Assembly (NCBI RefSeq): GCF_003711515.1
Contig: NW_021167081.1
Span: 2,722,483-2,786,482, forward strand
DNA: 64,000 nt
Direction: 5' to 3'
Source of the DNA: Sodiomyces alkalinus F11
Taxonomy: Eukaryota > Ascomycota > Sordariomycetes > Glomerellales > Plectosphaerellaceae
Shown: piece by piece, positions 35,644 to 47,454 of the stretch
Layout of the letters: the number at the start of each line of letters is the position of its first letter
Numbering within the stretch: the stretch's first letter is position 1
Program-made: the position numbers and the translations under genes
Notes under the pieces: generated by a model
What the model was told of the DNA's origin: nothing
What the model saw: only the letters and a program-made list of their open reading frames with translations
Database searches by the model: none

Positions 35644-36568
35644 GTTATAAGTCCGGTTTATAACGGCTAAACGATATATTAAGAGGCTACCCTATTCTAC
35701 TATAAAAGCCATCACGTTTTTAAGTACTCTTAGATAACTACTATTAACCTAATTAGAGTAAGTAAGCTATTAATTAATCTACCTACTCATCTATAAGAAA
35801 GAAAAGATATCTTCTAATATATCTAATACTAAATAGAAGGCTACTACTACCCTTATTAACTTAAGGGATTAGGCACCGTAGGAGCGTGTAATACACAGTA
35901 AATTTGCTACCTACTAGGATAACTATCTTAATTCTAATATTAACGATTAAAAGAGGGACGCTTACGTATTACTTTAGCCTACGCTACTTAATATCCGTAA
36001 ATACGAAGCCCTTATCGTTAACCTCGAGGCTAAGGCGGCTACTTCGTCTTCAACTATAGCGGTAAAGGCCGATAACGCCACCGATCCCTCGGGCTAAGAC
36101 CCTATCACGGCCGCTACCGCTACCGTTACTGCTATTCCCGCTATTACTACCACGGCTATAGCCGCCGGCACGAAGAAGAAGATAACCGCGCCTAAGAAGG
36201 CTATAACCGTAATAAAGAAACTACCGATAAACATTATCTCTATATCTATCGGCAATCTCTCCGAATTAAGGATATACACGTTATATATAAGATCGACGCA
36301 TGTATTACGAGGAAAAGGACGACTATAATACGTAGTAAAAAGAGCTTAATAAGAAGTAAAAAGAGCTTAATAAAGTATAGTTATTAATATTAGCGATAAT
36401 CTATACTATATTATATACCCTCCTTATATAGCTATAGAACGAAGATATAAATAACCCGCGGGCGTAGATTACCCTCCTTTATAAGTAAGTAGAATCGACT
36501 TTTATAGACCTTTATAAGGAAGCCTTTATTATATATTGATAGTATACCTCGCCGATAAAGGCGATACC
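35376..36568 (+). mobile_element. CopiaD: 5' fragment of a CopiaA relative (LTR + gag), RIP-mutated
   Basis: The LTR at 35376-35643 is followed by the same GTTATAAGTCCGG start and a gag region similar in layout to 29410-30300, including an Ala/Thr-rich part and a GTKKKITAPKKA-like Lys-rich tract near 36165-36205. It breaks off at 36568, where the Gypsy2 LTR begins in the middle of the GGCGATACC stretch, so Gypsy2 inserted into it. No 3' LTR in the right orientation is seen downstream. Confidence 0.8.
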
Positions 36569-36918
36569 TGTTAGATAGGTAGTTAAAAGAAGTGAGAAGG
36601 TAGTAGCGAGAGGGTTGGAGAGGGATTAGGCGTGGATTAAGTGGTGGTCACGGCTAGTCCAAATATAGGTGGCTCTAAAGAGTTAGAATAATCGCCGCCC
36701 TCTTTATACGAAGGAGGGGGCACTATACGAGCCCTATATACTCCTAGGCTAATGCTAATATAGTTAAACGGATATCGTAAACAGATATCTACGGCTAAGC
36801 CTAGACTATAGCTCTATATAGTAGTATCGGCCCCGGGTAGCCGTGGCCACGTTAAGCGGGAGCCCGGTATAGTCCTGTCGTGACCTAGCCTCTATCTCCT
36901 AAGTAGGGGCACCTAATA
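36569..36918 (-). repeat. LTR of Gypsy2
   Basis: It opens TGTTAGATAGGTAG and closes CACCTAATA. The ends and the stretch AAAGAGTTAGAATAATCGCC (36675-36694; compare 2008-2028) match the Gypsy1 LTR, but the middle (36710-36900) is diverged, so it belongs to a sister family. Confidence 0.82.
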
Positions 36919-37614
36919 GGGCGACCTCCCCCGGAGTGCTCCTGTTCTTAGGACCGGGCGGTGCCGTATAGGGCTATGTTTCCTGATTATACCCGGCGTC
37001 GGCTTATATTCCCTCCGTCCTTTTATTATTAATGTAATATAGTAACCCGTTATAGTCCTATTATAGTCCTGTCCTTAGTCCTTTACTCTATTTTTACCGT
37101 TTATCGCTAATTAATCTATATAAGAACCACTTATAGTCCTGTCCTTAGTCCCCTTACTCCTACGCTATAGCTGGCGTCGGTATCTCTTTAATCTAGATAA
37201 AGAACCGGCGCTATTATATAATATATCTAAAAATAGAAATTTATCTCCTTCCTTCTTATAGCCCTTTTAGCCTTATGCCTTCCTCTTTTATAGCCAGGAA
37301 TAATACCTATATACCCTTTTTTTTACGGGGGGATATCTTCCTTAACGTCTTTATAACTCCATTCTCTTCCGTTTTCCTTTTTCTTTATGCCTCCGATTTT
37401 AAGTTTTTTAGCCGTATCCGCCGCGTTCCGTAAGTTAACCCTTATAGTATTTGCCTTATAGGAGTAAGGCGTGATAGTTATTAACATGTTAAACCTCTAT
37501 TATTTTATGATTTTCCCTATTATCTTATGAGTATCCTTCTAACGTCTCTCCGTTATAGAAAAATAACTTATACACCTTCGCTAACTACGTTATATAGCCT
37601 TTACTACCGTTATT

Positions 37615-38945
37615 ATACCTCCTAAGGAGACTAATAATAATAATAATAATAATAATAATAAGCGGCCGGTATCTAAGCTAGTAGCTAGTAGCGCTTCTAA
37701 GAAGCACAAGACTACGATAACTATAGCGTTATTATTATCGGCCGCCCCTTATTAAGAGGTAGCGGATATTAGGGAAAGGGCTTCCGGGGGCTTAACCCTT
37801 AAAGAACCTTACTCTCCCTATACCGGCTAATTAGCTAAGATTAATTTTAGTAATAAGACTTTAACTATCCGCTTTAGGTCCTGCCGGCACTTTAGTACTA
37901 TTTCCACTAAGTATGCCTTTTACTTTAGGTATAATAATTATCGTTATAACGATCTTCCTACCGCGGGCCGTAATATAGCTATTTAGTTCTAGAAGGTACT
38001 TATAGTCGTAGCTACCAATAATAATATAAACGCTAGCTATCGTATAAATTCTTTTCCCTGGGGGGGGGGGTAATTCTGATACAGGTATATACTAACTATA
38101 CTATAAACTATAGCTATAAAATACTACAACGTCCTTAAGACCTCTCTAAGTACGCTTAAGAGGGAGATAACTTTTACCGCCGCCGATAAGTCTTATACTG
38201 TTTATCGGGTAAAGGAAGAAGTTAATAACGCCTGTTAGAAAACAGCGGAAAAAATCCTTAAGTCTCTCTAGGATATAGCGTTATCGCTCTCCCGGTATAA
38301 TGGTTAATAGAATTAGTAAATCCCCGTATAAGAGTACCTCGCTATCGCGTTTAAGAGGGGTATTACTAGTATATTATATAACCCCCTAATAATCCCCCAT
38401 CCTAGTACACTATCTTCTCTTCCTCTCCTACCTTTTTTTCTATAGCTAGATATCCCCCTACCCGCTTTTATACCCTCCGACCTATTCGCCAATAAGGGTA
38501 ATACTTTCTAAGGCCCCCTTAACCCTTATAATATTCTCGAATCCGAGCCCGTGCCGCTTACTCCCGCGCCGAAGAAGAAGGCGGTGGCTAAGAAAAAGGC
38601 GACGCCTAAGAAGAAGATAATGCCGTTAATACCTTTACCGAAAAAGAAAAAGTAATAAAAGGCTAAGCCTCCTATTATTCTCTTTGATAATACGCTATCT
38701 ACTAACGGGTAAAAGGTGGAAAGGGATAACACCCACGCGAGTAAAAACGTTACTACTACCAGGCAGAATAAGGTATATACGGAGGAAAACAGGAATGGCC
38801 CTTAAGTATCTATACCCTTGGATTCGGAGTTAGAGGGTTACGCCAATAATCTATAACCGTAGTATGTATTCTTAGGAGGTAGGGGTTATATTAAAGATCT
38901 ATATACGTAGTATGCGGTTAAAGATATATAGGGAGGACTAGAACC
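37615..38945 (+). pseudogene. Extra antisense ORF of Gypsy2, homologous to 2963-4431, RIP-mutated
   Basis: The frame starts ATA-Pro-Pro-Lys-Glu-Thr followed by an Asn run, as in Gypsy1 (ATA-Pro-Ser-stop-Glu-Asp-Asn-Asn). The segment INFSNKTLTIRFRSCRH aligns with INFKEKTYTIEAKTCRY of Gypsy1. A stretch with Tyr at possible Cys positions follows (AFYFRYNNYRYN). After a break around 38050-38110 (with a TACTAAC box and a G11 run) the frame continues with AIKYYNVLKT, KTAEKIL and a Lys-rich part (PKKKAVAKKKATPKKK, about 38565-38620). The function is unknown. The exact end is uncertain. Confidence 0.5.
38059..38070. repeat. Poly-G run in Gypsy2
   Basis: A run of about twelve G inside the putative intron region of the antisense ORF. 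Length error is possible. Confidence 0.9.
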
Positions 38946-39120
38946 TTCTGTTTTTTTGTTTTTTTTTTTTTGTTTTTTTAAATAAGTTCTAGGGTACACC
39001 CGCTCGCCACTTTAATTATCCCTACCCGATAGTCCCGTAATAACTATAATAATACCTAACTGTCTAAGGTAAAGGAGATAAAAGAGGAAGAAGGGGGATA
39101 GAAGAAAAGGAGCGCTTAAT
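38946..39120. other. T-rich end of Gypsy2 fragment
   Basis: T-rich runs interrupted by single G (38950-38985) and then purine-rich DNA, in the same order as 4440-4750 of Gypsy1. The breakpoint with LINE2 is near 39120 but cannot be placed exactly. Confidence 0.45.
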
Positions 39121-42100
39121 TATTCAAGGGGAAAATATAGTTTAAAATAAAAAAGGGCATCGTCAAGCCGAAAGTGACCCTAAGGTGCCGTATTATCGAT
39201 AAACTCAATTCTGATATCGGATTCGGAATCTACGCCCTTAAAAGCACCGGAGACCGATATCGTAGGGAGACCGTAGAGGGCGCGGTGGGTTATATACTAT
39301 AGGGTGCCCCGTAGGGCTAACCGAACACGATACTAGCATACTATTATAGAGCGCCTAGAATATGACGACTAGAACTAACCCGGGGCGCGTAGCCCCGGGA
39401 GAGCCCTAAAAATCCTAGGTATTAAGCGGGCGTACCGAAAGCGTACTATATAAACTACGCACCTAATTTTCCGGACTACTAGCTAATAGGGTAAACGCCG
39501 ATAAAGCGCTAAAGCTAGTAGAGAAGATCTCTTAACCGTAATACTACGAGACTATTATAGCAAAGCCGCTACGCTAATAACTCGGTAACGATATACCTCC
39601 CCTTATAACTAAAAGGCTTACCGATATAATCTAATAAGCGATTAAGGGTATATTAACGGAATTACTCGGGGTAGTAGGACCTAAGATCCACGCCTAAGTA
39701 GTAGGGAGTATACCCGCGTAGCGCTAACGTATTAAGATAGCACCGGTAAAGGATATACCTACCCGATACGCCCGAGAACTAATAGTCCGATACGGACATA
39801 CTAAGACCGACCTTAAAAGCTAAACCCTATAAAAGATTACTAAGGCGGTTAATTAAGTTACCCGCCGCGTAGATATAATAGCCGCGCGGTGACTCCCGAG
39901 TAATAACGTGATTATCACGTTTAAGTACGGGAACGAATAATAGATAGCGAATATAAATAACTAGGTTAAAGGCCTATTCGGTATAGGAGCTATAATATAT
40001 AAGAAAACGTATTAAGTTATAGTAAAAAGAATATTAATAGCGTAGCTACTAACTTATAAACCCGATACGGCGCTATAAGAACTTTGGCTATAGAATAATA
40101 TAGCGATTACCCGGATTAAGACTAGGAAACCCAGGAATAATATAGCGCGGGTAGCGTTACTAACTATTAAAGTCGCCCGCCCCGAGGACGCAGAGCAACT
40201 AGTAAAAAAGGGAGTCTTCTTTAATTACGGATACTATAATAGCGAACCCTATAACCCCGAGATCTCCTTATAATAGTGCTTTAAGTGCCTTAACTTCGGA
40301 TATAAAGCAGGTTAATATTAGGCGATAGAAGCGCTATACGGGTATTATAGCGGCGTAGAGTCGGCGTATTAAGGGGGCTTCGCGGCGTATAAAGCTAAGA
40401 CGGACCTAAAGAAAAGACGTTACGCCGCCTATAAAGGGCCGTATATAGCGTTTAACAATAAATACCTAAGTAAAGTAAAGGAAAGAGCGTGGACTAAGGA
40501 GGTATATACTAGTAAGGTAAGGGGATTTAACCTTAGCTAACTCAAGGAATATAGGGCGGAGAGGGAGTATAGCGTCTTTATAGTATCGCTAAACACGATA
40601 GTAGTCCCCGGACCGCCCGAGAAAAAGAGAAAATAAAAAGGACGTCTTTTAGGGTCGCGGAATATCCTCCTTAAATCGCGTACCGCCCTCTCTACGCCTA
40701 CTTAGGATAATAATATTATAAGGTTCCTCGCCTCTAATACTACCTTCTAGCGCCTATAAAGCCTTATCCCCTACCCCCGGGCTATACCTAAGGCGTAACT
40801 ATACAGCGAAGCGAGCGCGGCGTAGCCGCCTAAGATAAATAATTTGAATCACTTAGTATAATATAGGGGGATAGCGGGATAGAGTATAATAAGCGCTTTA
40901 TGACTATAGCGGGTACGATATAATAGCGGTAATAAAGCCCGGGTTAGATAAAAGGAAGAACCCGATGTACCTAAGGGGATATAATTATAGGATAGTATAG
41001 GGGAGTAGGCGCGCCCTATTCTATATATATAAGCGGTATAAGGCCGCTACGTTTATATAGCGTATAGGTAAGGATTAGGCCTAGGCTATACTTAGAGTCG
41101 GGATATAGCAGTAAGAGATAAGTATATAGGTAGTATACTTACTATACTATAAGGGAGGAGAGTAGGAGACCCTAATATATACCCTTATAGCGGAACCGGA
41201 GCGGTAGCGTACCGTCCTAGTAAGAGACTTTAACCTAAAGAACCCCTTTTAGGACGGGTATAATAGATACGAAAGATAATCGGAAGACCTTATTACGCTT
41301 ACGCACCGATAATAACTCGACCTTATAACCCAGAAAGGATATATTACTAAGACCTCGGCTAATACTAATCGATAGTATAGCACGCTAGACCTTACTTAGG
41401 TTTCGGCGGACCTTACCTATATATACTAAGGGGACTATTTAGACCTAATAGGCTTAGACTATATAGCCTAGGTAATTAATATCGATATAGTATAACCGCG
41501 CTAGCGTATCGCTAGTAAAGGATAAAGGTAAAGGAGGTTAGACTAGGAAGCGGCCTAGAGAGAGGCCTGGAGGCTAGACTATAGAGAAATACCCCTTACC
41601 CCGGAAGTAATCGACTAGGTAGTAAACTAGATACTATAGGACCTTATTAGTATCGCGGACGCTACGGCGCCGCGCCGTAAGCCGGCCGCCTTCCGCGATA
41701 GGCTGTTATAATAGATATAGCAGATAGTAGAGGCGAATAAGGAGGTAATGAGGCTAACTCGATATTACTACGGGCGGAGGTCGCGCGGTAAGTAGAATAA
41801 ACTTAAGGAGGCAGAACAATATCGCGATATTCTAGTTAGAATAAAGAAGCGGAAGAGCTAACGCGGCGCCGTTAATACGACTATAATAGACTAAAAAAGC
41901 CTCTAAGTATTATAACGATAGGCCCAGATAGTAAGGTACTTACCCCTAAACCTCTTATCTATCCCGCCCCTATAGTATAGCGTGGGCGGACCAGTCACGA
42001 TAATATATAACGGGAAAGCGATAATCCTTATAGAGAAGTTTTTCCCCCCCTTATACCCCACGGAAAGCGGGCGTATCGGCGGCGCGCTAAGGACGGCGGT

Positions 42101-42532
42101 AATACTACTTATATAGGAGGTTATAGAAGAGGAGGTCTAGCAGGTTATATAATAAATAGTACATTAGAAGGCACCCGGGGAGGACGGCTTACTAAACGGA
42201 TTCTTACTCGCTTATAGCTAACCACTTTATAGGCGATTAGTATAACTCTTCTCCGCGAGCCTTAAGGCCGTATATTTCCTATAATAATACTCTACCGTAG
42301 AAGTAGTAATACTTAAAAAACTAAGTAAACTAAAAGAAGCTTATATAATAGCCTCGGGGTAATAACCGATATTACTCCTTAGCGTGACGGGGAAGGTCCT
42401 TAAGAAGATAATAGTAAGGAGAATTATAACTATAGCGGAGGAGCACCGACTCCTCCTTACCGGATAGATATATAATCGGAGATACCGTGACACGATAATA
42501 GCGGTTAAGGCTATTATAGAGGGAGTATACGC
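39121..42532 (+). mobile_element. LINE2: truncated LINE, RIP-mutated
   Basis: The plus strand carries an ORF1 with a zinc-knuckle region at about 40220-40340 (CFKCLNFGYKAG kept), then an endonuclease with the block RDFNLKNPF near 41225 and the STLDLTW block near 41380. The RT beginning includes KAPGEDGLLNGF (about 42165) and a VTGKVLKKIIVRRI stretch (about 42385). It stops at 42532 before the RT catalytic box, where a Copia LTR begins. It is a different lineage from LINE1/LINE3. Confidence 0.75.
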
Positions 42533-42818
42533 TATCGCACGTTAAATAGCACTTAGATAATTAACTTAGTAAAGTAGAAATCTCGTGTATATATATTATA
42601 TTAAATTATATCTAGGAGAGTCTCTTATACCCTTACTTTAAGTGGTAAAGACTCTGTTATAGGTACTATATCATTTAGATCTTATCCGACCTTTTCCGGT
42701 ACCCGCCCCTGTTATATCCTGATACCTAAGGTCCCCGATATCCGAAGCCCTTAGTTATAGCGTGGATCCCCCCTGGATCCCCTATAGACCACGTCGTGGT
42801 CCGTGTACCTATGCGATA
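42533..42818 (-). repeat. Lone Copia LTR (CopiaA family), minus strand
   Basis: This is the reverse complement of the CopiaA LTR, of the same 286-bp length: it starts TATCGCACGTTAAATAGCAC and ends CCTATGCGATA. No internal Copia sequence adjoins. The flanking five bases (TACGC; CGTGT) do not match, so it may be a solo LTR with a mutated duplication or a deletion product. It ends 559 bp before the rpa2 start codon. Confidence 0.85.
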
Positions 42819-43377
42819 CGTGTGGAGTACCTCGGTCCTATATATCCACTCTTATTTCCCCTGCTTTTTCCGTACAGTTAGATATCCCTATAAAGTATTA
42901 CAAACTTCACTTAAATAAATACACATATATCTTTTATGTACCTTATTTATATGCTGACACATATTCTGACAGTAATACATAAAAAAATGCAGTTACACTA
43001 AAAACATTATGTAAAAGGGGTTCTTATGCTGTCGGTGGGTCATAGGTTATGCATTTTTTCGCTGACTTAGGGGGCCTTACCAAGTTGATGAAATTGTCGA
43101 ATGGGGCCTTAGCTTTCCTTTTTTCCTTCAAATACTTTTTTTTTCATTTCCGCACCCGGGTTTCTGTTCACCTCCAGTGCCTTGGATCCGTCACACATTG
43201 CTCCCGTCACCACTCGCCACCCTCCCTGAGAAGAATCGGACATTTCTTATTCGAAAGAGGGACTGACGACCGACGACTGTACGGAGCAGTCAGATTGATT
43301 CCCTTCCACTTCCTTCTTACTGCCGACGGGAGAGCGTCCTTCGCTAACCACTGTAATAGCCCAGGCTAACGAACGAC
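42819..43377 (+). promoter_or_regulatory. Upstream region and leader of rpa2
   Basis: This DNA has normal CpA/TpG content. Pyrimidine-rich tracts (43115-43150, including a run of nine T) lie about 230-260 bp before the start codon, as is common near fungal housekeeping start sites. No TATA box is evident. A frame of 106 codons (43049-43369) ends just before the ATG and is more likely leader than gene. Confidence 0.45.
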
Positions 43378-46300
43378 ATGGCTCCTTCAGCAACTAACAC
43401 CACCTGGGATCACGAGTATAACACAATTCGCAGAGAGAACATCTTCAAAAATCCCCCGAAGGATCACACAGCGTACCCTGCTTTGCAGGCAGCAGTCGCC
43501 CCTCACATCAATTCTTTCAATGCCCTTTTTCGTAGCGATATCCAACCAACACTGGTCGAACATGCCCTTGCCGACATTGACGAAAAGATATACCTTGACG
43601 GCGATGACAAAACCTCGCAAGACCGAAGGAACCGGTTAACGATCAAGTATAAGAGTGTGTCGCTACATAAATCGCAGCTGCCTCCATCGAATAGATTTGC
43701 GAGGAACAGGGATGTGTATCCAGCTGAGTGCCGGGAACGCCATGTTACTTACCGGGGCAAATTATCTGCCACATTCGAGTATCGCATCAATGATGGCGAC
43801 CCGCAAGAATTCACTCGAGACCTGGGCTCTATGCCTATCATGGTCAAAGTAAGTCGAACCTCGATCTTGGGGGTTCTCCAAACTTACGTCCCTTCAAGTC
43901 AAACAGGTGCCACCTCGAGAACACCCCGCCCGACCTGTTAGTAAAGAGAAAAGAAGAGGCAGAAGAGCTGGGCGGTTATTTTATCGTGAATGGCATTGAG
44001 AAGATTATCCGTCTCCTGCAGGTGAACAGGCGAAACTTTCCCATGGCCATATATCGACCTAGTTTTACCAACCGTGGCTCCGGTTACACCCCCTATGGCA
44101 TCATCATCCGCTCTGTTCGACCCGACGAGACGTCTCAGACTAATGTCCTCCATTACTTGAGTGACGGCATCATCACCTTCCGATTCTCCTGGAGGAAAAA
44201 CGAATATCTTGTTCCGGTTGTCATGATTCTGAAAGCCCTCGTGGAAACGAATGATCGAGAAATCTTCGAGGGATTGATAGGCCCTCCGGGCAGCAAATCC
44301 GCGGAGAACACGTTCCTCACGGATCGAGTCGAGCTCCTTTTGAGAACATACAAATCGTACGGCTTGTATAGCAAGTCGGAGACGAGATCGTATCTTGGTG
44401 AGAAGTTCCGAGTTGTTCTGGGTGTTTCTGACTTGATGTCGCACTACGATGCCGGCACCGAGTTTCTCAGGCGAGTGGTTCTTGTCCACCTCGGAAATGT
44501 CCATGTCATCCCGCGGCAGGACGGCGACAAGTTCAAGATGGTGGTATTCATGATTCGCAAACTCTATGCCCTGGTCGCCGGGGAGTGTTCGGTGGACAAC
44601 CCGGACGCGGTGCAGAACCAAGAAGTGCTGCTCGGCGGTTTCCTATACGGAATGATCCTGAAGGAACGCCTGGATGAGTTTCTGGCGACGTCGGTTCGTG
44701 CTTCCCTTAGGGAGTATCACAGGAAGTTCCCCAGCCGAGTTTTCACATCCCAGGATTTCGCTAAAGACTTCCCCTCAACCATTTTCCGGCTTGCCAATGA
44801 GGGCATTGGTCCAGGACTCGAGTACTTCCTCTCTACAGGAAATTTGACCAGTCCTTCGGGTTTGGATCTTCAGCAGACGGCTGGGTATACCGTCGTGGCG
44901 GAGAAGCTCAACTTTCTCCGTTTCATCAGCCATTTCAGGATGATTCACCGCGGTGCTTTCTTCGCTGAACTCAAAACAACGACCGTGAGGAAGCTGCTAC
45001 CGGAGTCTTGGGGTTTTCTATGCCCGGTTCACACCCCTGATGGTGCACCGTGTGGCCTCCTGAATCATCTTTCCCACAAGTGCCAAATCATGACCGAGGC
45101 GGTCGACGTCTCAACATTGCCTACTCTCGTGACGGCCCTTGGGGCCGTGGACGGCTCATCTGCATCGACCGACGAGAGTGTAGTTATCATGCTCGACGGT
45201 AGGATTCTTGGTTGGTGCACGCCACAGGTATCTCGGCGGGTCGCGGACACTTTTCGATACTGGAAAGTCGAAGGAACTCATGGCGTAGCTGTCCATCTCG
45301 AGATCGGGTATGTGCCTCCATCGCACGGAGGTTCTTATCCCGGCATCTATTTGGCATCCAAGCCGGCGCGTATGGTAAGGCCTGTGAAGTATCTTCCGCT
45401 CCAGCGCGAAGACTTTGTGGGCCCCCACGAGCAGCCCTACATGTCCATCGCTGTTGTAGAGGAAGAGATCGTGTCTGGTGAATCAACGCATGTCGAGTTT
45501 GCTCCCACGAACATGCTTTCTATCTTGGCCAACATGACACCGTTCTCAGACTTTAATCAGTCTCCTCGGAACATGTATCAATGTCAGATGGGCAAGCAGA
45601 CGATGGGAACTCCTGCAACGGCGTTGCGATATCGGACGGACAACAAGCTCTACAGGCTCCAGACTGGCCAAACGCCGATCGTAAGGTCTCCCCTGCACAA
45701 TACCTACGGGTTCGACAATTTCCCCAACGGGACCAATGCAATTGTTGCGGTTATATCATACACCGGATATGACATGGACGATGCCATGATTATCAACAAG
45801 TCAGCCGACGAAAGAGGCTTCGGTCACGGAACAATATACAAGACGAAGGTGATCTCACTCAAAGAAGAGTCGAGGAGTCGGACGGCTAAGCAGGTCACGA
45901 AACTCTTCGGGTTTGCACCGGGAGGGTTGGTGAAGGGCTATCATCGCGGTCTTCTTGATGAAGACGGCTTACCGTTCGTCGGCCGCATGGTGCAGGAAGG
46001 GGACGTGGTATGTGCTTGGCACACTGTATCAGCGGAATTCGACGGCAAGCTGTCCAACCTGGATGGCCGTACTCACTTTGAGAAATACAAGGACTCAGAA
46101 CAGGCCTTCATTGAGGAAGTTCGTCTTATTGGAAACGAGAACGGCACCGAGCCGGCGCAGACTGTGTCCATCAAATTTCGCGTGCCGCGCTCGCCCGTTA
46201 TTGGAGACAAATTCTCATCACGACACGGTCAGAAGGGCGTCTGCTCCCAAAAGTGGCCGGCTGTCGACTTGCCATTCTCCGAGTCGGGAATACAACCAGA

Positions 46301-47129
46301 CGTTATCATCAACCCACACGCCTTTCCCTCCCGAATGACGATTGGTATGTTCGTAGAGTCGTTAGCAGGCAAGGCGGGCGCACTCCACGGCCTTGCCCAG
46401 GACTCAACACCGTTCAAGTTCAACGAAGAAGATACGGCTGCGGATTACTTTGGTCACCAACTCATGAAGGCTGGTTATAACTTTCACGGAAATGAGCCCA
46501 TGTACTCAGGGATTACCGGGGAGGAGTTTGCCGCTGACATCTACATCGGAGTTGTGTACTACCAGCGGCTTCGTCACATGGTCAACGACAAGTACCAGGT
46601 CCGCACGACGGGGCCTATCGTTCCGACCACGGGTCAGCCTATTAAGGGCCGGAAGAGGGGTGGTGGCGTTCGCGTGGGAGAGATGGAACGAGACGCGCTT
46701 TTAGCCCACGGCACCGCATTCCTGCTGCAGGACCGCCTGCTTAACTGTTCGGACTATACTCGAACTTGGATTTGCCGGAGCTGCGGATCGTTCCTCTCTG
46801 TGCAGCCGACTGTATCGCCATTCGTGGGGAAGAGGAAACAAGTCGGCACAGTCCGCTGCCGGAACTGTGCCCGTCGGCTGGACTCATTGGAGCTGGAGAG
46901 TAATAAATCGGAGGGGGAAATCTGGGAAGACGGTCAGGGCAACCAGTGGGTCGGCGGAGACAACACAACCATCGTGGTTGTCCCGGGAGCGCTCAAATTC
47001 CTTGATGTTGAGCTGGCAGCCATGGGCGTGAAACTCAAGTATCGCGTTGATCATCGCGATGTGACGCGGAAAGGGGGTTTGAAGCGCATGCCGACGTCTA
47101 CTATATCCAGGATTTTGGCCGAGTCGTGA
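43378..47129 (+). CDS. rpa2: DNA-directed RNA polymerase I subunit RPA2 (second-largest, Rpa135-like), two exons
   Basis: RPA2 is the beta-like subunit of RNA polymerase I, which makes rRNA precursor in the nucleolus; with the largest subunit it forms the active centre. Exon 1 is 43378-43848, exon 2 is 43899-47129, and the intron is 43849-43898 (50 bp, GTAAGT...AAG). Splicing joins IMVK to SNRCHLENTP, the expected family sequence. The product is 1233 residues, close to yeast Rpa135 (about 1200). The region GGYFIVNGIEK begins about residue 175. GYDMDDAM (about 780-787) holds the conserved acidic residues. GDKFSSRHGQKG (about 926-937) is the beta-subunit signature. The C-terminal zinc site has Cys 1116, 1119, 1144 and 1147. 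Family relatives RPB2 and RPC2 are less likely because the N-terminal half and RLLQVNRRNFPMA match the Pol I subunit. No RIP-type damage is seen. Confidence 0.96.
43849..43898 (+). other. rpa2: Intron of rpa2
   Basis: It begins GTAAGTCGAACC and ends CCTTCAAG; phase 0. Using the later CAG at 43907-43909 would give a frame ending at 43941, or lose SNRCHL. The AAG acceptor at 43898 is therefore preferred because it yields the conserved K-SNRCHLEN. Confidence 0.88.
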
Positions 47130-47387
47130 TTATTGAGTCGGAAGAGAAGGGAAGAAGGAAAAAAGAACATACCCTACCTTAGGTACCTTAGTAGGAAAAT
47201 AAGGAAAAGAGTTATGCTTAGAACCCCTAGTTATCCTTGGAAAAGCCCTATTATCCTTGATCTCCGTTCTATCCTTTAATATACAGTAGTCCTTAATTAT
47301 TAACTAATAGGAAGTACGGGAATTTCACTTTACAGTGATTTTATTAGTCTATTAAAGTTATACGACTTCACGAAGCTATCGTTAAAA
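47130..47387. other. Downstream region of rpa2
   Basis: AT-rich non-coding DNA with the 3' untranslated region of rpa2. TpA content rises from about 47160. No gene or element ends were seen. Confidence 0.5.
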
Positions 47388-47440
47388 GGCAGGGGCAAGG
47401 GGGCAGGGGCAAGGGGGCAGGGGCAAGGGGGCAGGGGTAA
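47388..47440. repeat. G-rich minisatellite, 14 bp x ~4
   Basis: Copies of GGGGGCAGGGGCAA, the first partial (47388-47398) and then 47399, 47413 and 47427; the last has GGGGTAA (CA to TA). The closely spaced G4/G5 runs on the plus strand could form a G-quadruplex. It lies about 260 bp after the rpa2 stop codon. Confidence 0.9.
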
Positions 47441-47454
47441 CTATGTTATATATA

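Larger units (their letters stand above)
36569..39120 (-). mobile_element. Gypsy2: 3' fragment of a Gypsy1 relative, RIP-mutated
   Basis: The LTR at 36569-36918 is followed by the same purine tract (plus-strand CGACCTCCCCCGGA) as in Gypsy1, an antisense ORF homologous to that of Gypsy1, and T-rich DNA. Gag and pol are absent. The element is broken at about 39120 by LINE2 sequence. Confidence 0.75.

Noticed and set aside
42819..42823. Target duplication for the solo LTR
   Set aside because: Left TACGC and right CGTGT do not match. Shifting the border by one or two bases gives only partial matches, so no duplication is claimed.
43049..43369. 106-codon frame just before rpa2
   Set aside because: It overlaps pyrimidine-rich leader sequence, has low-complexity Phe/Ser composition, and ends nine bases before the rpa2 ATG. 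No family was recognised; it is probably leader sequence, at most an upstream ORF.
43938..44621. 227-codon minus-strand frame under rpa2
   Set aside because: It lies wholly opposite the conserved rpa2 coding sequence and has no features of its own. The other short frames between 44150 and 46970 are rejected for the same reason.
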